Source: Ferrovum sp. (lineage in GTDB: Bacteria; Pseudomonadota; Gammaproteobacteria; Burkholderiales; Ferrovaceae). From it: a DNA stretch of 50,115 nucleotides. Numbering within the stretch: the stretch's first letter is position 1; each line of letters opens with the position of its first letter. Under the pieces are notes generated by a model. It did not search any database and was not told the DNA's origin. It saw only the letters and a program-made list of their open reading frames with translations. Position numbers and translations under genes: made by a program. The DNA lies in contig JAAGNR010000053.1 in assembly GCA_010435995.1 (NCBI GenBank), positions 1-50,115 on the forward strand, given 5' to 3'. Of the stretch, positions 18,966 through 29,182 are shown piece by piece.

Positions 18966-19346
18966 ATGCCTGTCCTGAAATCTGCCCATCCTCCCAAGAA
19001 TCTCGATTTGCGTACGATCCGCTTGCCCTTGCCAGGCATTGTGTCCATCTTGCATCGTGTCAGTGGGGTATTGCTCTTTGTGGGAGGGATACCGTTATTC
19101 CTGTCCCTTCTCGATCATCTGTTGCACCCCCAGGCTGAAGGCCCGGGAGCGGGGATTTCCCCCTTCATCAAAGGGCTCTTGGCGTTGCTTCTGTGGGCCT
19201 TTATTCATCATTTTTGCGCGGGCATCCGGTTTTTGTTGCTGGATATTCATCGGGGCACCGACATTGCTCAGGCACGCTCCTCCAGTCGCTGGGTTATGGT
19301 CATCAGTCTCGGGGTGACCCTGCTGGTCGAGGGTTGGCTATGGTAA
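18966..19346 (+). CDS. sdhC: Succinate dehydrogenase cytochrome b556 subunit
   Basis: A 126-residue membrane anchor with three helices. It shows the SdhC start pattern PKNLDL...RLPLPGIVSILHRVSG, where the Ser/Arg contribute to the ubiquinone site, and an HHFCAGIRFLLLD helix supplying the probable heme b histidine. ATG 18966 sits nine bases after GAGGA, better than the ATG three codons earlier, which touches it. Its stop overlaps sdhD by seven bases. Confidence 0.92.
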   Translation: MPVLKSAHPPKNLDLRTIRLPLPGIVSILHRVSGVLLFVGGIPLFLSLLDHLLHPQAEGPGAGISPFIKGLLALLLWAFIHHFCAGIRFLLLDIHRGTDIAQARSSSRWVMVISLGVTLLVEGWLW

Positions 19347-19687
19347 AACGTATCGTCGTCGGCGCCCACTACGGACTGCGCGACTGGTTGGTGCAACGGG
19401 TCACAGCGGTCATCATGGTGCTGTACACGCTGCTGGTCCTGTTTCTGGTGCTGCTCTTTCATCCTCACCAGAGTGCGGAATGGGCAACCTTGGGCCATTG
19501 GCGCCCACTGCGCATCGCCACCTTTCTGTTCCTGCTTTCCCTATGCTGGCATGGGTGGGTGGGAATGCGTGACATATTCATGGATTATGTCAAACCGGTG
19601 GGGCTGCGCCTGGGGTTGCAGGTGGCGGTGATCCTAACGCTTATGGCCGAAATGGTGTGGGCCGCAGAAATTCTTTGGGGATCTTGA
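19340..19687 (+). CDS. sdhD: Succinate dehydrogenase membrane anchor subunit
   Basis: A 115-residue, three-helix anchor starting MVKRIVVGAHYGLRDWLVQR, a typical SdhD beginning. The later segment LCWHGWVGMRDIFMDYVKP contains the probable second heme ligand and quinone-site Asp-Tyr. It overlaps the end of sdhC and is followed one base later by sdhA. Confidence 0.92.
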   Translation: MVKRIVVGAHYGLRDWLVQRVTAVIMVLYTLLVLFLVLLFHPHQSAEWATLGHWRPLRIATFLFLLSLCWHGWVGMRDIFMDYVKPVGLRLGLQVAVILTLMAEMVWAAEILWGS

Positions 19688-19688
19688 A

Positions 19689-21452
19689 ATGGCGTTGAGC
19701 AAGCAGGTTTTTGATGTGGTGATTGTGGGTGGGGGAGGGTCCGGTTTGCGGGCTTCCTTGCAACTCTCCGAGGCGGGCTATTCCGTCGCGGTGTTTTCCA
19801 AGGTTTTCCCCACCCGTTCCCACACCGTGGCCGCTCAGGGCGGGGTCGGTGCTTCCCTCGGCAATATGCAGGAGGACCATTGGTTGTGGCATATGTATGA
19901 CACCATCAAGGGCTCTGATTACCTGGGCGACCAAGACGCCATCGAGTTCATGTGTCGCAAGGCCCCGGAACTGGTGTATGAGCTGGAACATTTCGGCATG
20001 CCCTTTGACCGTAACGAAGATGGCACCATCTATCAGCGCCCCTTTGGCGGGCATACGCAAAACTTCGGTCAACGTCCTGTCCAACGCGCCTGTGCTGCGG
20101 CTGATCGTACTGGACATGCGCTGTTGCATACCCTGTACCAGCGCAATCTGCGTTCCCGTTGCCAGTTTTTTGTGGAGTGGATGACCCTGGATCTGGTACG
20201 TGACCGGGAAGGGGCGGTGGTGGGAATCATTGCTTTGGAAATGGAGACGGGCCAAGTGGTCATGTTTCAAGCCAAAGCCGTGATTCTGGCCACGGGGGGG
20301 GCGGGACGGATTTATCGCTCGAGCACCAATGCCTACATCAATACCGGAGATGGTCTGGGGATGGCAGCCCGAGCGGGCGTTCCCCTTGAAGATATGGAAT
20401 TCTGGCAGTTTCATCCCACCGGCGTCGCTGGGGCGGGGATCCTCATCACCGAGGCTGTCCGTGGTGAAGGCGGGATTCTGCTCAATTCCCTCGGGGAACG
20501 ATTCATGGAGCGCTACGCTCCGAACATGAAGGATTTGGCCAGCCGCGATGTGGTGTCCCGCGCCATGGATCAGGAAATCAAGGAAGGGCGGGGGTGTGGT
20601 CCGGAAAAGGATTTTGTGTACCTGAAGCTGGATCATCTGGGCGCAGACATTATCCACAAGCGACTCCCCGGCATTCGTGAAATTGCCCTCAAGTTTGCTT
20701 CGGTAGATCCGGCCCGCGACCCCATTCCCGTGGTCCCCACCTGTCATTATCAAATGGGCGGCATTCCAACCAATTACTATGGGCAGGTAGTGGTGCCACG
20801 GGGGGCGCAGACGGCGGACCCGGTACCCGGTCTCTACGCCATTGGCGAATGTGCCTGTGTCTCGGTCCATGGGGCCAATCGTCTGGGAACCAACTCGCTG
20901 CTGGATCTGCTGGTGTTTGGTCGATCGGCGGGAGACCATGTGATTTCCTGGCTGAAAACTCACCCCCAGCAGCGGGATCTGCCCCGTGGTGCAGAAGATG
21001 CCACCTTGGCACGCTTGGCCGCATTGGAGCAGGACGGCGCAGGAGAATCGGTAGCGCTTCTGGGAGATGAAATGCGCCGTACGGTACAACACCATGCGGG
21101 GGTATTTCGCACTGGAACGTTGCTCGACGAAGGGGTGGAAAAAATTCGCACCATTGCCCAGAGAGCTGGGGAACTCCGCATCAAGGACAAGAGTCAGGTA
21201 TTCAATACGGCGCGCATCGAAGCCCTGGAATTACAAAACCTGGTGATCGTGGCCGAGGCAACCCTGGTCTCGGCGGCGGCGCGTCAGGAAAGCCGGGGGG
21301 CCCATGCCCGCGAAGATTTTCCCGAGCGGGATGACCGGCAGTGGCTCAAGCATAGTTTGTGGTACCTGCAGGACAGTCGAATGTCGTATAAACCCGTCAA
21401 TCTGCAACCGTTGACGGTGGAATCCTTCGAACCTAAGGTTCGTGTGTATTGA
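19689..21452 (+). CDS. sdhA: Succinate dehydrogenase flavoprotein subunit
   Basis: A 587-residue catalytic subunit that oxidises succinate to fumarate (EC 1.3.5.1). It has the N-terminal FAD motif VIVGGGGSGLRA, the histidine that covalently binds FAD in TRSHTVAAQGG (H45), the HPTG and TEAVRGEGG substrate-site segments, and SRDVVSRA with the proton-shuttle arginine region. Length and C-terminus are normal. It lies between sdhD and sdhB. Confidence 0.97.
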   Translation: MALSKQVFDVVIVGGGGSGLRASLQLSEAGYSVAVFSKVFPTRSHTVAAQGGVGASLGNMQEDHWLWHMYDTIKGSDYLGDQDAIEFMCRKAPELVYELEHFGMPFDRNEDGTIYQRPFGGHTQNFGQRPVQRACAAADRTGHALLHTLYQRNLRSRCQFFVEWMTLDLVRDREGAVVGIIALEMETGQVVMFQAKAVILATGGAGRIYRSSTNAYINTGDGLGMAARAGVPLEDMEFWQFHPTGVAGAGILITEAVRGEGGILLNSLGERFMERYAPNMKDLASRDVVSRAMDQEIKEGRGCGPEKDFVYLKLDHLGADIIHKRLPGIREIALKFASVDPARDPIPVVPTCHYQMGGIPTNYYGQVVVPRGAQTADPVPGLYAIGECACVSVHGANRLGTNSLLDLLVFGRSAGDHVISWLKTHPQQRDLPRGAEDATLARLAALEQDGAGESVALLGDEMRRTVQHHAGVFRTGTLLDEGVEKIRTIAQRAGELRIKDKSQVFNTARIEALELQNLVIVAEATLVSAAARQESRGAHAREDFPERDDRQWLKHSLWYLQDSRMSYKPVNLQPLTVESFEPKVRVY

Positions 21453-21465
21453 GGATGATGTGCCC

Positions 21466-22161
21466 ATGAAATTCAGTATTTATCGCTACAATCCAGAGAA
21501 GGACGAGCGCCCGTACATGCAGGATGTCGAGGTGGAGTTGCTTCCCACCGACCGCATGCTCCTCGATGCCATCTTACGCATCAAGGCCCAGGATGACAGT
21601 CTCGGGTTGCGCAAGTCCTGTCGCGAAGGGGTTTGTGGTTCCGATGGCATGAACATCAACGGGCGCAACGGCTTGGCTTGCATCACCCCCCTCAAGGGGT
21701 TGGCGGAGCCGGTGGTGTTGCGCCCCTTGCCAGGGTTGCCGGTGATCCGCGACTTGATCGTGGATATGACCCAGTTTTTCAAGCAATACAACTCCATCAA
21801 GCCCTATCTGGAAACCACCTCCCCGCCGCCGCAGAAGGAGCGGTTGCAATCTCCTGAAGACCGGGAAGAGCTGAATGGGTTGTATGAATGTATTCTCTGC
21901 GCCTGTTGCAGTACGGCCTGCCCGTCCTTTTGGTGGAATCCGGACAAGTTTCTGGGGCCGGCGGCGCTGTTGCAGGCCTATCGGTTCATTGCCGATACCC
22001 GCGATGAAAACACCCGCGAACGCCTCGACGATCTGGAAGATCCCTATCGTCTTTTCCGTTGTCATACCATTATGAGTTGTGCCGATGTGTGCCCCAAGGA
22101 ATTGAATCCCACCGCCGCTATTGGCAAGATCAAGACCCAGATGGTCAAACGAATGGTGTAA
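21466..22161 (+). CDS. sdhB: Succinate dehydrogenase iron-sulfur subunit
   Basis: A 231-residue subunit relaying electrons from FAD to ubiquinone. The [2Fe-2S] domain has SCREGVCGSDG and GLAC (C52, C57, D60, C72; the Asp ligand is as in E. coli). The C-terminal domain has CILCACCSTACP and CHTIMSCADVCPK for the [4Fe-4S] and [3Fe-4S] clusters, and the quinone-site Trp in PSFWW. GAGGA upstream selects ATG 21466. Confidence 0.97.
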   Translation: MKFSIYRYNPEKDERPYMQDVEVELLPTDRMLLDAILRIKAQDDSLGLRKSCREGVCGSDGMNINGRNGLACITPLKGLAEPVVLRPLPGLPVIRDLIVDMTQFFKQYNSIKPYLETTSPPPQKERLQSPEDREELNGLYECILCACCSTACPSFWWNPDKFLGPAALLQAYRFIADTRDENTRERLDDLEDPYRLFRCHTIMSCADVCPKELNPTAAIGKIKTQMVKRMV

Positions 22162-22167
22162 CCCGAC

Positions 22168-22422
22168 ATGAGCGATGAAGACATCACTTCCGACCCAGTA
22201 TTGTCCCGTTTGCTGTGGCGGAGTCGTCGAGGGTTGTTGGAACTGGATGTGCTATTGCACCGTTTCCTGACACTTCACGCGGCGAGCCTGACGGATCAGG
22301 AGCGCCAGACCTATGGCGCATGGCTGGAACTCTCAGACAGCGATTTATTGCGCATGGTACTCGAACAGGTGCAGGCGGATCCCCGATGGGCTCCGCTGTT
22401 GAGTAAAATTTTAGATTCTTGA
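22168..22422 (+). CDS. sdhE: Succinate dehydrogenase flavinylation factor
   Basis: An 84-residue small helical protein of the SdhE/YgfY/Sdh5 family, which promotes covalent attachment of FAD to SdhA. The signature RGLLELD (RGxxE) follows SRLLWRSR, as expected. It sits directly after sdhB, six bases on, the common place in betaproteobacteria. Confidence 0.93.
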   Translation: MSDEDITSDPVLSRLLWRSRRGLLELDVLLHRFLTLHAASLTDQERQTYGAWLELSDSDLLRMVLEQVQADPRWAPLLSKILDS

Positions 22423-22466
22423 CCTGATGACCATCGGGCCTACAGGAAATAGACGGAGAAACGAGC

Positions 22467-23759
22467 ATGAATGAACAAGGGAAGATGACGCTGAGTTACA
22501 ACGGAACGACCATTGAATTGCCCGTTTACGGCGGAACCTTGGGCCCGGCGGTGGTGGATATTCGGATGTTATCGCAAACAGGATTATTCACCTTTGATCC
22601 TGGTTTTGTGGCGACGGCCAGTTGTCAGTCGGCCATTACTTATATCGATGGAGATGCCGGGTTGCTCTACTATCGGGGTTATCCCATCGAGCAACTGGCG
22701 GAACACGCGGACTTCATGGAAGTGTGCTATCTGCTGCTCAATGGTGAACTGCCCAATGCCAGCCAGAAGGAGAATTTTGTCAGCAATATCCGCAACCACA
22801 CCATGGTCCATGATCAGTTGCATAATTTTTTCAAAGGGTTCCGTCGGGATGCCCATCCCATGGCGGTGATGGTAGGGGTGGTGGGTGCCCTCTCAGCCTT
22901 CTACCACGATGCCCTGAAAATTGCCAACGCCGAGCACCGCGCCATCTCGGCCACCCGTCTTTTGGCCAAGGTTCCCACCATTGCGGCCATGTGCTATCGC
23001 TATAACAAGGGTCTGCCTTTCATGTACCCGCGCAACGACCTGAGCTATGCGGCCAATTTTCTGTACATGATGTTTGCCACGCCGTGCGAGGAATATGTTC
23101 CCAATCCCATTCTGGTGCAGGCGTTTGATCGCATCCTGACGTTACATGCCGATCATGAGCAGAATGCCTCCACCTCTACGGTGCGCCTCGCCGGCTCCAG
23201 TGGAGCCAATCCCTTTGCCTGTATCGCAGCGGGCATCGCTGCTCTCTGGGGCCCCGCCCATGGAGGCGCGAACGAAGCCGTACTCAAGCAACTGGAAGAA
23301 ATTGGCGATATTTCCCAAGTGGGCAAGTACATTGATCGGGCCAAGGATAAAAACGACAGCTTCCGTCTCATGGGCTTCGGTCATCGCGTCTACAAACATA
23401 TGGATCCCCGTGCCGGAGTCATGCGGCGCACCTGCCATGAAGTTTTGACCGAACTGGGTCTGCATGATGATCCGCTGTTCAAACTGGCCCTGGAACTGGA
23501 ACGGATTGCCCTGGAAGACGACTACTTCATCACCAAAAAACTCTACCCTAATGTGGATTTCTATTCTGGGATCGTACTGCGTGCCTTAGGGATTCCCACC
23601 AGCATGTTTACGGCCGTATTTGCCATGGGTCGAACCGTGGGCTGGATTACCCAGTGGAATGAAATGATCAGCGATCCCCAGCAAAAAATCGGTCGTCCGC
23701 GGCAACTTTACGTGGGTCCGACCCAGCGTGACTGGTTGCCCCTGGATCAACGCGGCTGA
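22467..23759 (+). CDS. gltA: Citrate synthase
   Basis: A 430-residue type II (hexameric, NADH-sensitive type) citrate synthase (EC 2.3.3.1), condensing acetyl-CoA with oxaloacetate. Conserved parts include the N-terminal beta domain, [39 protein letters not shown] with the catalytic His near residue 305, and the NVDFYSG segment with the catalytic Asp. GGAG precedes the ATG. The 44-bp gap from sdhE is the largest inside the sdhC-sdhE-gltA part of the operon. Confidence 0.97.
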   Translation: MNEQGKMTLSYNGTTIELPVYGGTLGPAVVDIRMLSQTGLFTFDPGFVATASCQSAITYIDGDAGLLYYRGYPIEQLAEHADFMEVCYLLLNGELPNASQKENFVSNIRNHTMVHDQLHNFFKGFRRDAHPMAVMVGVVGALSAFYHDALKIANAEHRAISATRLLAKVPTIAAMCYRYNKGLPFMYPRNDLSYAANFLYMMFATPCEEYVPNPILVQAFDRILTLHADHEQNASTSTVRLAGSSGANPFACIAAGIAALWGPAHGGANEAVLKQLEEIGDISQVGKYIDRAKDKNDSFRLMGFGHRVYKHMDPRAGVMRRTCHEVLTELGLHDDPLFKLALELERIALEDDYFITKKLYPNVDFYSGIVLRALGIPTSMFTAVFAMGRTVGWITQWNEMISDPQQKIGRPRQLYVGPTQRDWLPLDQRG

Positions 23760-23782
23760 GACCTGCCACTGTGGAGAAAAAA

Positions 23783-26548
23783 ATGGCAAATTCGGTGACA
23801 GTGGACGACGATTCTGCTCCGGGCCTCTTCATCGAGGCATTGTATGCGGTTTATCAGGGCAATCCCCAAGGGGTGGACGAGGCGTGGCGCAGTTATTTCG
23901 CCGCCCTAGCATCCCCCTCTGGGGACCCAATGCCTGACACTGGAGACCTCAAAGGGGGGCCTCTGGCCTTGCAACAGGTGGCCGTATTGCGCTATATCAG
24001 CGCCTATCGCACCCTGGGACACCGTGTGGCCCATCTTGATCCTCTGGAACGGCATACTCCCCCGCCCATGCCGGAGTTGACGCGGGAGTACTATGGCCTC
24101 GAGGGGGTGGATCCTGCGGCATTGTTTGAAACCGGCTCGCTGGTGGCGCCTCCCCGTGCCACCCTGGGGAAGATCGAGGAAATTCTGCAACGCACCTATT
24201 GTGGAACGGTGGCACTGGAATATATGTATCTCACCAGCGTGGAACAGAAACGCTGGATTCAGCAACAGATGGAGGGGTACGAGCACTCACCGTCCGCGCC
24301 AGAGGAACAACGCGCACTTCTGGCACAACTGACGGCGGCTGAAACTCTGGAACGCTACCTCCATACCCGTTTCGTCGGCCAGAAGCGCTTTTCCCTAGAG
24401 GGAGGCGAGTCCCTTATCCCCTGTCTCAATACCCTGATTCATCAGGCACGGGCGGCGGGTGCAGAAGAAATCGTCATCGGCATGGCGCATCGCGGACGAC
24501 TCAATGTTTTGGTCAATTGTCTGGGACGCTTGCCCCGCGATCTCTTTCTGGAATTTGAAGGGGTGCATTCCAGCGAACTCTCCTCGGGGGATGTCAAATA
24601 TCACCAAGGCTTCTCTTCGGACATTGTCACGGCAGCAGGCAGCGTGCATGTCACCCTGGCGTTCAATCCCTCCCATCTGGAAATCGTCAATCCGGTGGTG
24701 GAAGGTTCGGTGCGGGCACGCCAGGACCGACGTGGCGATGGGCGCGGGGAAAAAGTCCTGCCCGTGCTGATTCATGGCGATGCCGCCATGTCGGGTCAAG
24801 GGGTGGTCATGGAAACCCTGGCCCTGGCACAGACTCGGGGGTTCAGCACCGGCGGCACCGTGCATGTGGTGATCAATAACCAGATCGGTTTCACCACTTC
24901 GGATCCGCGAGATACCCGTTCCACTACCTACTGTACCGACATTGCCAAGATGGCGGAGATTCCGGTTTTTCATGTCAACGGAGACGATCCTGCAAGCGTC
25001 ATGCGGATCATGCGGGTGGCCCTCAACTACCGCAATACCTTTCAACGGGATGTTATGGTAGATGTGGTGTGTTACCGGCGTCTGGGGCATAACGAGCAGG
25101 ATGAGCCCATGGTGACGCAACCGTGGATGTACCGAAAAATTCATGATCTGCCTACGACGCGGCAACAGTACGCGGCGACTTTGGTTGAACAGGGAGTGGT
25201 CTCCGCTACAGAACCTGATACCTGGGTCAGCGCTTACCGGGATTCTCTGGATCGGGGCGAAATCCCCCCCCATATTGTGCAACGGGCCCAAGCTACTTCC
25301 TATACCCATGGGACCCAGTGGGCCAAATATCAGACCACCGACTGGCGTGTGCCGGTGGTCACCGGGGTTCCCATGGCACGGCTGCAGGAACTGGCGCAAA
25401 AACTCACCACCCTGCCGGATAATTTTGAACTTCACGCCACCGTGCGCAAGGTGGTGGATAACCGTCGCCAGATGGGCCAAGGAACCCTGCCCGTGGACTG
25501 GGGGATGGGGGAATCCCTGGCTTATGCCACGCTGGTGGAGGAGGGGTACGCAGTCCGCTTGTCGGGTCAAGACAGTGGTCGGGGAACCTTTTCTCATCGC
25601 CATGCGGTGTGGCATGATCAGAACCGGCAACGCTGGGACAGCGGCACCCACATCCCGTTGCAACACCTGTCCCCAGAGCAAGCATCCTTTACCGTCATCG
25701 ATTCCATCCTGTCGGAAGAGGCCGTTCTGGGGTTTGAATATGGCTATGCTTCCGCCCAACCCCAGACTTTGGTGTTATGGGAAGCCCAGTTTGGCGATTT
25801 TGCCAATGGGGCTCAGGTGGTGATCGACCAGTTCATCAGCTCCGGAGAGGCCAAATGGGGACGCTTGTGCGGTTTGACCTTGCTTCTCCCCCATGGCTAT
25901 GAGGGACAAGGTCCGGAACATTCTTCCGCGCGGGTCGAGCGCTATTTGCAACTGTGTGCTGAGTACAACATTCAAGTGTGTATTCCCAGTACAGCGGCTC
26001 AGGTGTTTCATGTACTGCGGCGGCAAATGCTGCGCCCCCAACGCAAACCCCTCATTGTCATCACCCCCAAAAGCCTGTTGCGCCGCAAGGAGGCAAGCAG
26101 CCCACTGGACGCTTTCACCCGCGGCGGATTTCTGCCGGTCATCGACGAAGTTGACACCCTGGAGCCAGCAGCGGTACGCCGTGTGGTGGTCTGTTCTGGG
26201 AAGGTCTACTACGATTTGATGGCGCAGCGGGCCGAACGTCAACTGCGCGATATTGCCATTATTCGTCTGGAACAACTGTACCCCTTTCCCCATCAGGAGT
26301 TTGCCGACCACATTGCGCGCTATCCTGCTGCTACCTCGGTGCTCTGGGCGCAGGAAGAACCAGGTAATCAAGGGGCATGGCACCGGATTCAACATTATCT
26401 GGTGCGTCATCTGCGTCCCGACCAGCAGTTGAGCTATGCCTTACGCCCTTCTTCGGCGGCGCCTGCCGTGGGCTATGCCTCGCTCCATGAAGAACAGAAG
26501 CGCGCCTTTATCGATGCGGCGCTCACCATCAACGCAACGGACTTATAG
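23783..26548 (+). CDS. sucA: 2-oxoglutarate dehydrogenase E1 component
   Basis: A 921-residue thiamine-diphosphate-dependent decarboxylase (EC 1.2.4.2). The short N-terminal E2-binding motif ([24 protein letters not shown] in part) is present. The ThDP-binding [11 protein letters not shown] through NNQIGFTT and the [10 protein letters not shown] segment are clear, and the C-terminal transketolase-like domain has the [16 protein letters not shown] region. GGAG selects ATG 23783 rather than a GTG four codons earlier. It is followed by its E2 and E3 partners. Confidence 0.97.
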   Translation: MANSVTVDDDSAPGLFIEALYAVYQGNPQGVDEAWRSYFAALASPSGDPMPDTGDLKGGPLALQQVAVLRYISAYRTLGHRVAHLDPLERHTPPPMPELTREYYGLEGVDPAALFETGSLVAPPRATLGKIEEILQRTYCGTVALEYMYLTSVEQKRWIQQQMEGYEHSPSAPEEQRALLAQLTAAETLERYLHTRFVGQKRFSLEGGESLIPCLNTLIHQARAAGAEEIVIGMAHRGRLNVLVNCLGRLPRDLFLEFEGVHSSELSSGDVKYHQGFSSDIVTAAGSVHVTLAFNPSHLEIVNPVVEGSVRARQDRRGDGRGEKVLPVLIHGDAAMSGQGVVMETLALAQTRGFSTGGTVHVVINNQIGFTTSDPRDTRSTTYCTDIAKMAEIPVFHVNGDDPASVMRIMRVALNYRNTFQRDVMVDVVCYRRLGHNEQDEPMVTQPWMYRKIHDLPTTRQQYAATLVEQGVVSATEPDTWVSAYRDSLDRGEIPPHIVQRAQATSYTHGTQWAKYQTTDWRVPVVTGVPMARLQELAQKLTTLPDNFELHATVRKVVDNRRQMGQGTLPVDWGMGESLAYATLVEEGYAVRLSGQDSGRGTFSHRHAVWHDQNRQRWDSGTHIPLQHLSPEQASFTVIDSILSEEAVLGFEYGYASAQPQTLVLWEAQFGDFANGAQVVIDQFISSGEAKWGRLCGLTLLLPHGYEGQGPEHSSARVERYLQLCAEYNIQVCIPSTAAQVFHVLRRQMLRPQRKPLIVITPKSLLRRKEASSPLDAFTRGGFLPVIDEVDTLEPAAVRRVVVCSGKVYYDLMAQRAERQLRDIAIIRLEQLYPFPHQEFADHIARYPAATSVLWAQEEPGNQGAWHRIQHYLVRHLRPDQQLSYALRPSSAAPAVGYASLHEEQKRAFIDAALTINATDL

Positions 26549-26559
26549 GGAATGGCATC

Positions 26560-27723
26560 ATGACCATGGAAATCAAAGTTCCGCCTTTGGCAGAATCGGT
26601 GACGGAGGCCAGTCTGGTGACTTGGCATGTAGCCGAGGGGGAACAAGTGGTACGGGATCAAAACCTGGCCGATATCGAGACCGACAAGGTGGTGTTGGAA
26701 CTGCCGGCCCCGCGCAGTGGAATCTTGCGCCAGATGATTAAAAAGGCGGGGGACCGAGTGGTGGCAGGGGAGGTGGTCGGATTGCTGGAAGAAAACACGG
26801 AAGCTGTCCCCTCAGCACCTGCTACGCCTCCCGCGAGGGAAGCCGCACCGGCGACGGAAGTCCCTTTTGCCCTGCCAGCAGCACGCAAAATCATGGCAGA
26901 AAAAGGAATGGACCCCCAGACGGTGGTTGCCACCGGGAAGGGGGGGCGAATTCTCAAGGAAGATGTGGTCCGTTCCATGGCTCCGGTGGCCACGCCAGCC
27001 CCCACGGGAGTCGACGCTTCTGCCCGTCCGGCCACGCGTGTGCCCCTGTCGCCGTTGCGTCAGCGGGTGGCGGAACGGCTGATGGCCTCCCAATCCAACA
27101 CGGCTACCCTGACAACCTTCAATGAAGTGGATATGTCTGCAGTGCTGGCACTGCGTCAGCGGCATAAAGAAGCCTTTGAAAAAACCCACGGCATCAAGCT
27201 TGGTCTGATGTCCTTCTTTGTCAAAGCCGTGGTGTCTGCCCTGCACAAGTTTCCCTTGGTCAATTCACGGATTGAAGGAACTGAAGTGGTGACCCCAGGG
27301 TATATCGATCTCGGTGTAGCCGTGGGCAGCAAGCGTGGGTTGCTGGTGCCTGTCCTGCGGAATGCCCAGAATCTCTCCATGGCCGATATCGAACGCCAGA
27401 TTGCGGATTTTTCCCAGCGCGCTGGCGAAGGTCACATCCGTCTCGATGAACTTGAAGGGGGCACCTTTTCCATCACCAATGGTGGGGTATTTGGTTCCAT
27501 GTTGTCCACACCCATTCTGAATCCGCCTCAATCCGCCATTCTGGGCATTCATGCCACCAAGGAACGGGCGGTGGTGGTGGATGGGCAGATTGTGGTTCGG
27601 CCCATGAATTATCTGGCGCTGTCCTATGATCACCGTCTCATCGATGGCCGGGAAGCGGTATTGACGCTGGTGGCCATTAAGGAGGGTCTGGAAGATCCGG
27701 GGAAATGGCTTTTAGATCTCTGA
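26560..27723 (+). CDS. sucB: 2-oxoglutarate dehydrogenase E2 (dihydrolipoyl succinyltransferase)
   Basis: A 387-residue core enzyme (EC 2.3.1.61). Domains in order: one lipoyl domain with the lipoylated lysine in ETDKVVLE (K43), an Ala/Pro linker, an E1/E3-binding domain at about 102-140, a second linker, and the catalytic domain with the [10 protein letters not shown] active-site motif (H358, D362). The length is typical of one-lipoyl-domain OdhB. It starts eleven bases after sucA; ATG 26566 is an alternative start. Confidence 0.96.
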   Translation: MTMEIKVPPLAESVTEASLVTWHVAEGEQVVRDQNLADIETDKVVLELPAPRSGILRQMIKKAGDRVVAGEVVGLLEENTEAVPSAPATPPAREAAPATEVPFALPAARKIMAEKGMDPQTVVATGKGGRILKEDVVRSMAPVATPAPTGVDASARPATRVPLSPLRQRVAERLMASQSNTATLTTFNEVDMSAVLALRQRHKEAFEKTHGIKLGLMSFFVKAVVSALHKFPLVNSRIEGTEVVTPGYIDLGVAVGSKRGLLVPVLRNAQNLSMADIERQIADFSQRAGEGHIRLDELEGGTFSITNGGVFGSMLSTPILNPPQSAILGIHATKERAVVVDGQIVVRPMNYLALSYDHRLIDGREAVLTLVAIKEGLEDPGKWLLDL

Positions 27724-27738
27724 TATAACAGGAATATA

Positions 27739-29172
27739 ATGCCTCAAGAATTTGATTTGATTGTGATTGGCGCCGGTCCGGGAGGTTATACTGCGGCCTT
27801 GAGAGCGGCTCAGCTGGGACTTCGTGTCGCCTGTGTGGATGACTGGCGCGATGCCCGGCAGGGGCCGAGTCCTGGGGGAACCTGTTTGAATGTGGGCTGT
27901 ATTCCTTCCAAGGCGCTGCTGGAATCTTCGGCGTTTTATCAGCGGATGGGCCACGATGCTGCCGCCCACGGTATCAATGTGGGTGCCCTGACCCTAGATC
28001 TGGGACGCATGCAGGGGCGCAAGGACAAGATCGTGCGCCAGCTCACCGCTGGGGTAAGTTTTCTATTCAAAAAAAATGGCGTAACCTTTTTCCATGGACG
28101 CGCTTCCTTTGTCTCCCGTGACGATCATGGTTTTACCCTCGAGGTTGCTGGGGCTACGGGCGACCTCTTGCAGTTACTTGGAAAGCAGGTGATCGTTGCC
28201 ACAGGGTCGGTCCCCCGTGGCCTTCCTCTGGTGACGGTGGATCAGGATCGGGTGCTGGACAGTACGGGGGCCCTGGCTCTCACATCGGTTCCCGCCCGAT
28301 TGGGCATCATCGGAGCCGGGGTCATCGGTCTGGAATTGGGCAGCGTGTGGCGCCGGTTGGGCAGTGAAGTCACCCTGCTCGAAACCCAGAAGAAATTTCT
28401 CCCGGTGGCGGACCGCGACATTGCCCTCGAAACCTTAAAAATTCTCACCAAAGATCGTTGGTTGACCTTGGAACTGGGGATTCAACTGGAATCCGTGTCT
28501 GTAACGGCAGAAGGGGTGAAGGTGGTTTTTCACCAGGGAGAAGAAGCGCATACCCTGGAGGTGGACCGTCTGGTGGTGGCGGTGGGCCGAATTCCGTGTA
28601 CCCAGGGACTGTCCTTGGAGCGTATCGGTCTGTCCTGTGATGAACGCGGGGCGATTCCTGTGGATGCACATTGTCGCACGGCGGTTCCCGGCTTGTGGGC
28701 CATCGGTGACGTGGTACGAGGTCCCATGCTGGCCCATAAGGCCGAGGAAGAGGGCATCGCTGTGGCCGAACGCATCACCGGCCAAATGCCAGAGGTTGCT
28801 CTGGAACACATGCCCTGGGTCATTTATACCGAACCAGAAGTCGCCTGGGTGGGGCCCACGGAAGAGGAACTGCGGAGCGAGGGGCGGGAGCTGCGGGTCG
28901 GACGTTTCCCATTTTTGGCCAATGGTCGCGCCAAAGCTCGCGGCGAGACACGGGGATTTATCAAGATCATCGCCTGTGCCAAAACGGATCGCATCCTCAG
29001 CGTTCACATGCTGGGGCCGGAAGCTTCGGAGCTCATTGCCGAGGCGGTAACGGCCATAGAATTTGGCGCTTCCAGTGAAGACATGGCTCGTCTGGTTCAT
29101 GCCCACCCCTCCTTGAGCGAAGTCTTTCGCGAAGCGGCGCTGGGAGTCGACGGGCGTTCTCTTAATTCATGA
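27739..29172 (+). CDS. lpdA: Dihydrolipoyl dehydrogenase (E3)
   Basis: A 477-residue FAD enzyme (EC 1.8.1.4) that reoxidises the lipoyl arms of SucB. It has the FAD motif VIGAGPGGYTAA, the redox disulfide in GGTCLNVGC (C49, C54), the NAD motif GIIGAGVIGLELGS, the ATGSVPR loop, and the dimer-contributed HAHPSLSE catalytic pair (H456, E461). It is in tandem with sucB with a 15-bp gap, so it is the dedicated E3 of this complex. Confidence 0.96.
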   Translation: MPQEFDLIVIGAGPGGYTAALRAAQLGLRVACVDDWRDARQGPSPGGTCLNVGCIPSKALLESSAFYQRMGHDAAAHGINVGALTLDLGRMQGRKDKIVRQLTAGVSFLFKKNGVTFFHGRASFVSRDDHGFTLEVAGATGDLLQLLGKQVIVATGSVPRGLPLVTVDQDRVLDSTGALALTSVPARLGIIGAGVIGLELGSVWRRLGSEVTLLETQKKFLPVADRDIALETLKILTKDRWLTLELGIQLESVSVTAEGVKVVFHQGEEAHTLEVDRLVVAVGRIPCTQGLSLERIGLSCDERGAIPVDAHCRTAVPGLWAIGDVVRGPMLAHKAEEEGIAVAERITGQMPEVALEHMPWVIYTEPEVAWVGPTEEELRSEGRELRVGRFPFLANGRAKARGETRGFIKIIACAKTDRILSVHMLGPEASELIAEAVTAIEFGASSEDMARLVHAHPSLSEVFREAALGVDGRSLNS

Positions 29173-29182
29173 GGGCGTGGGC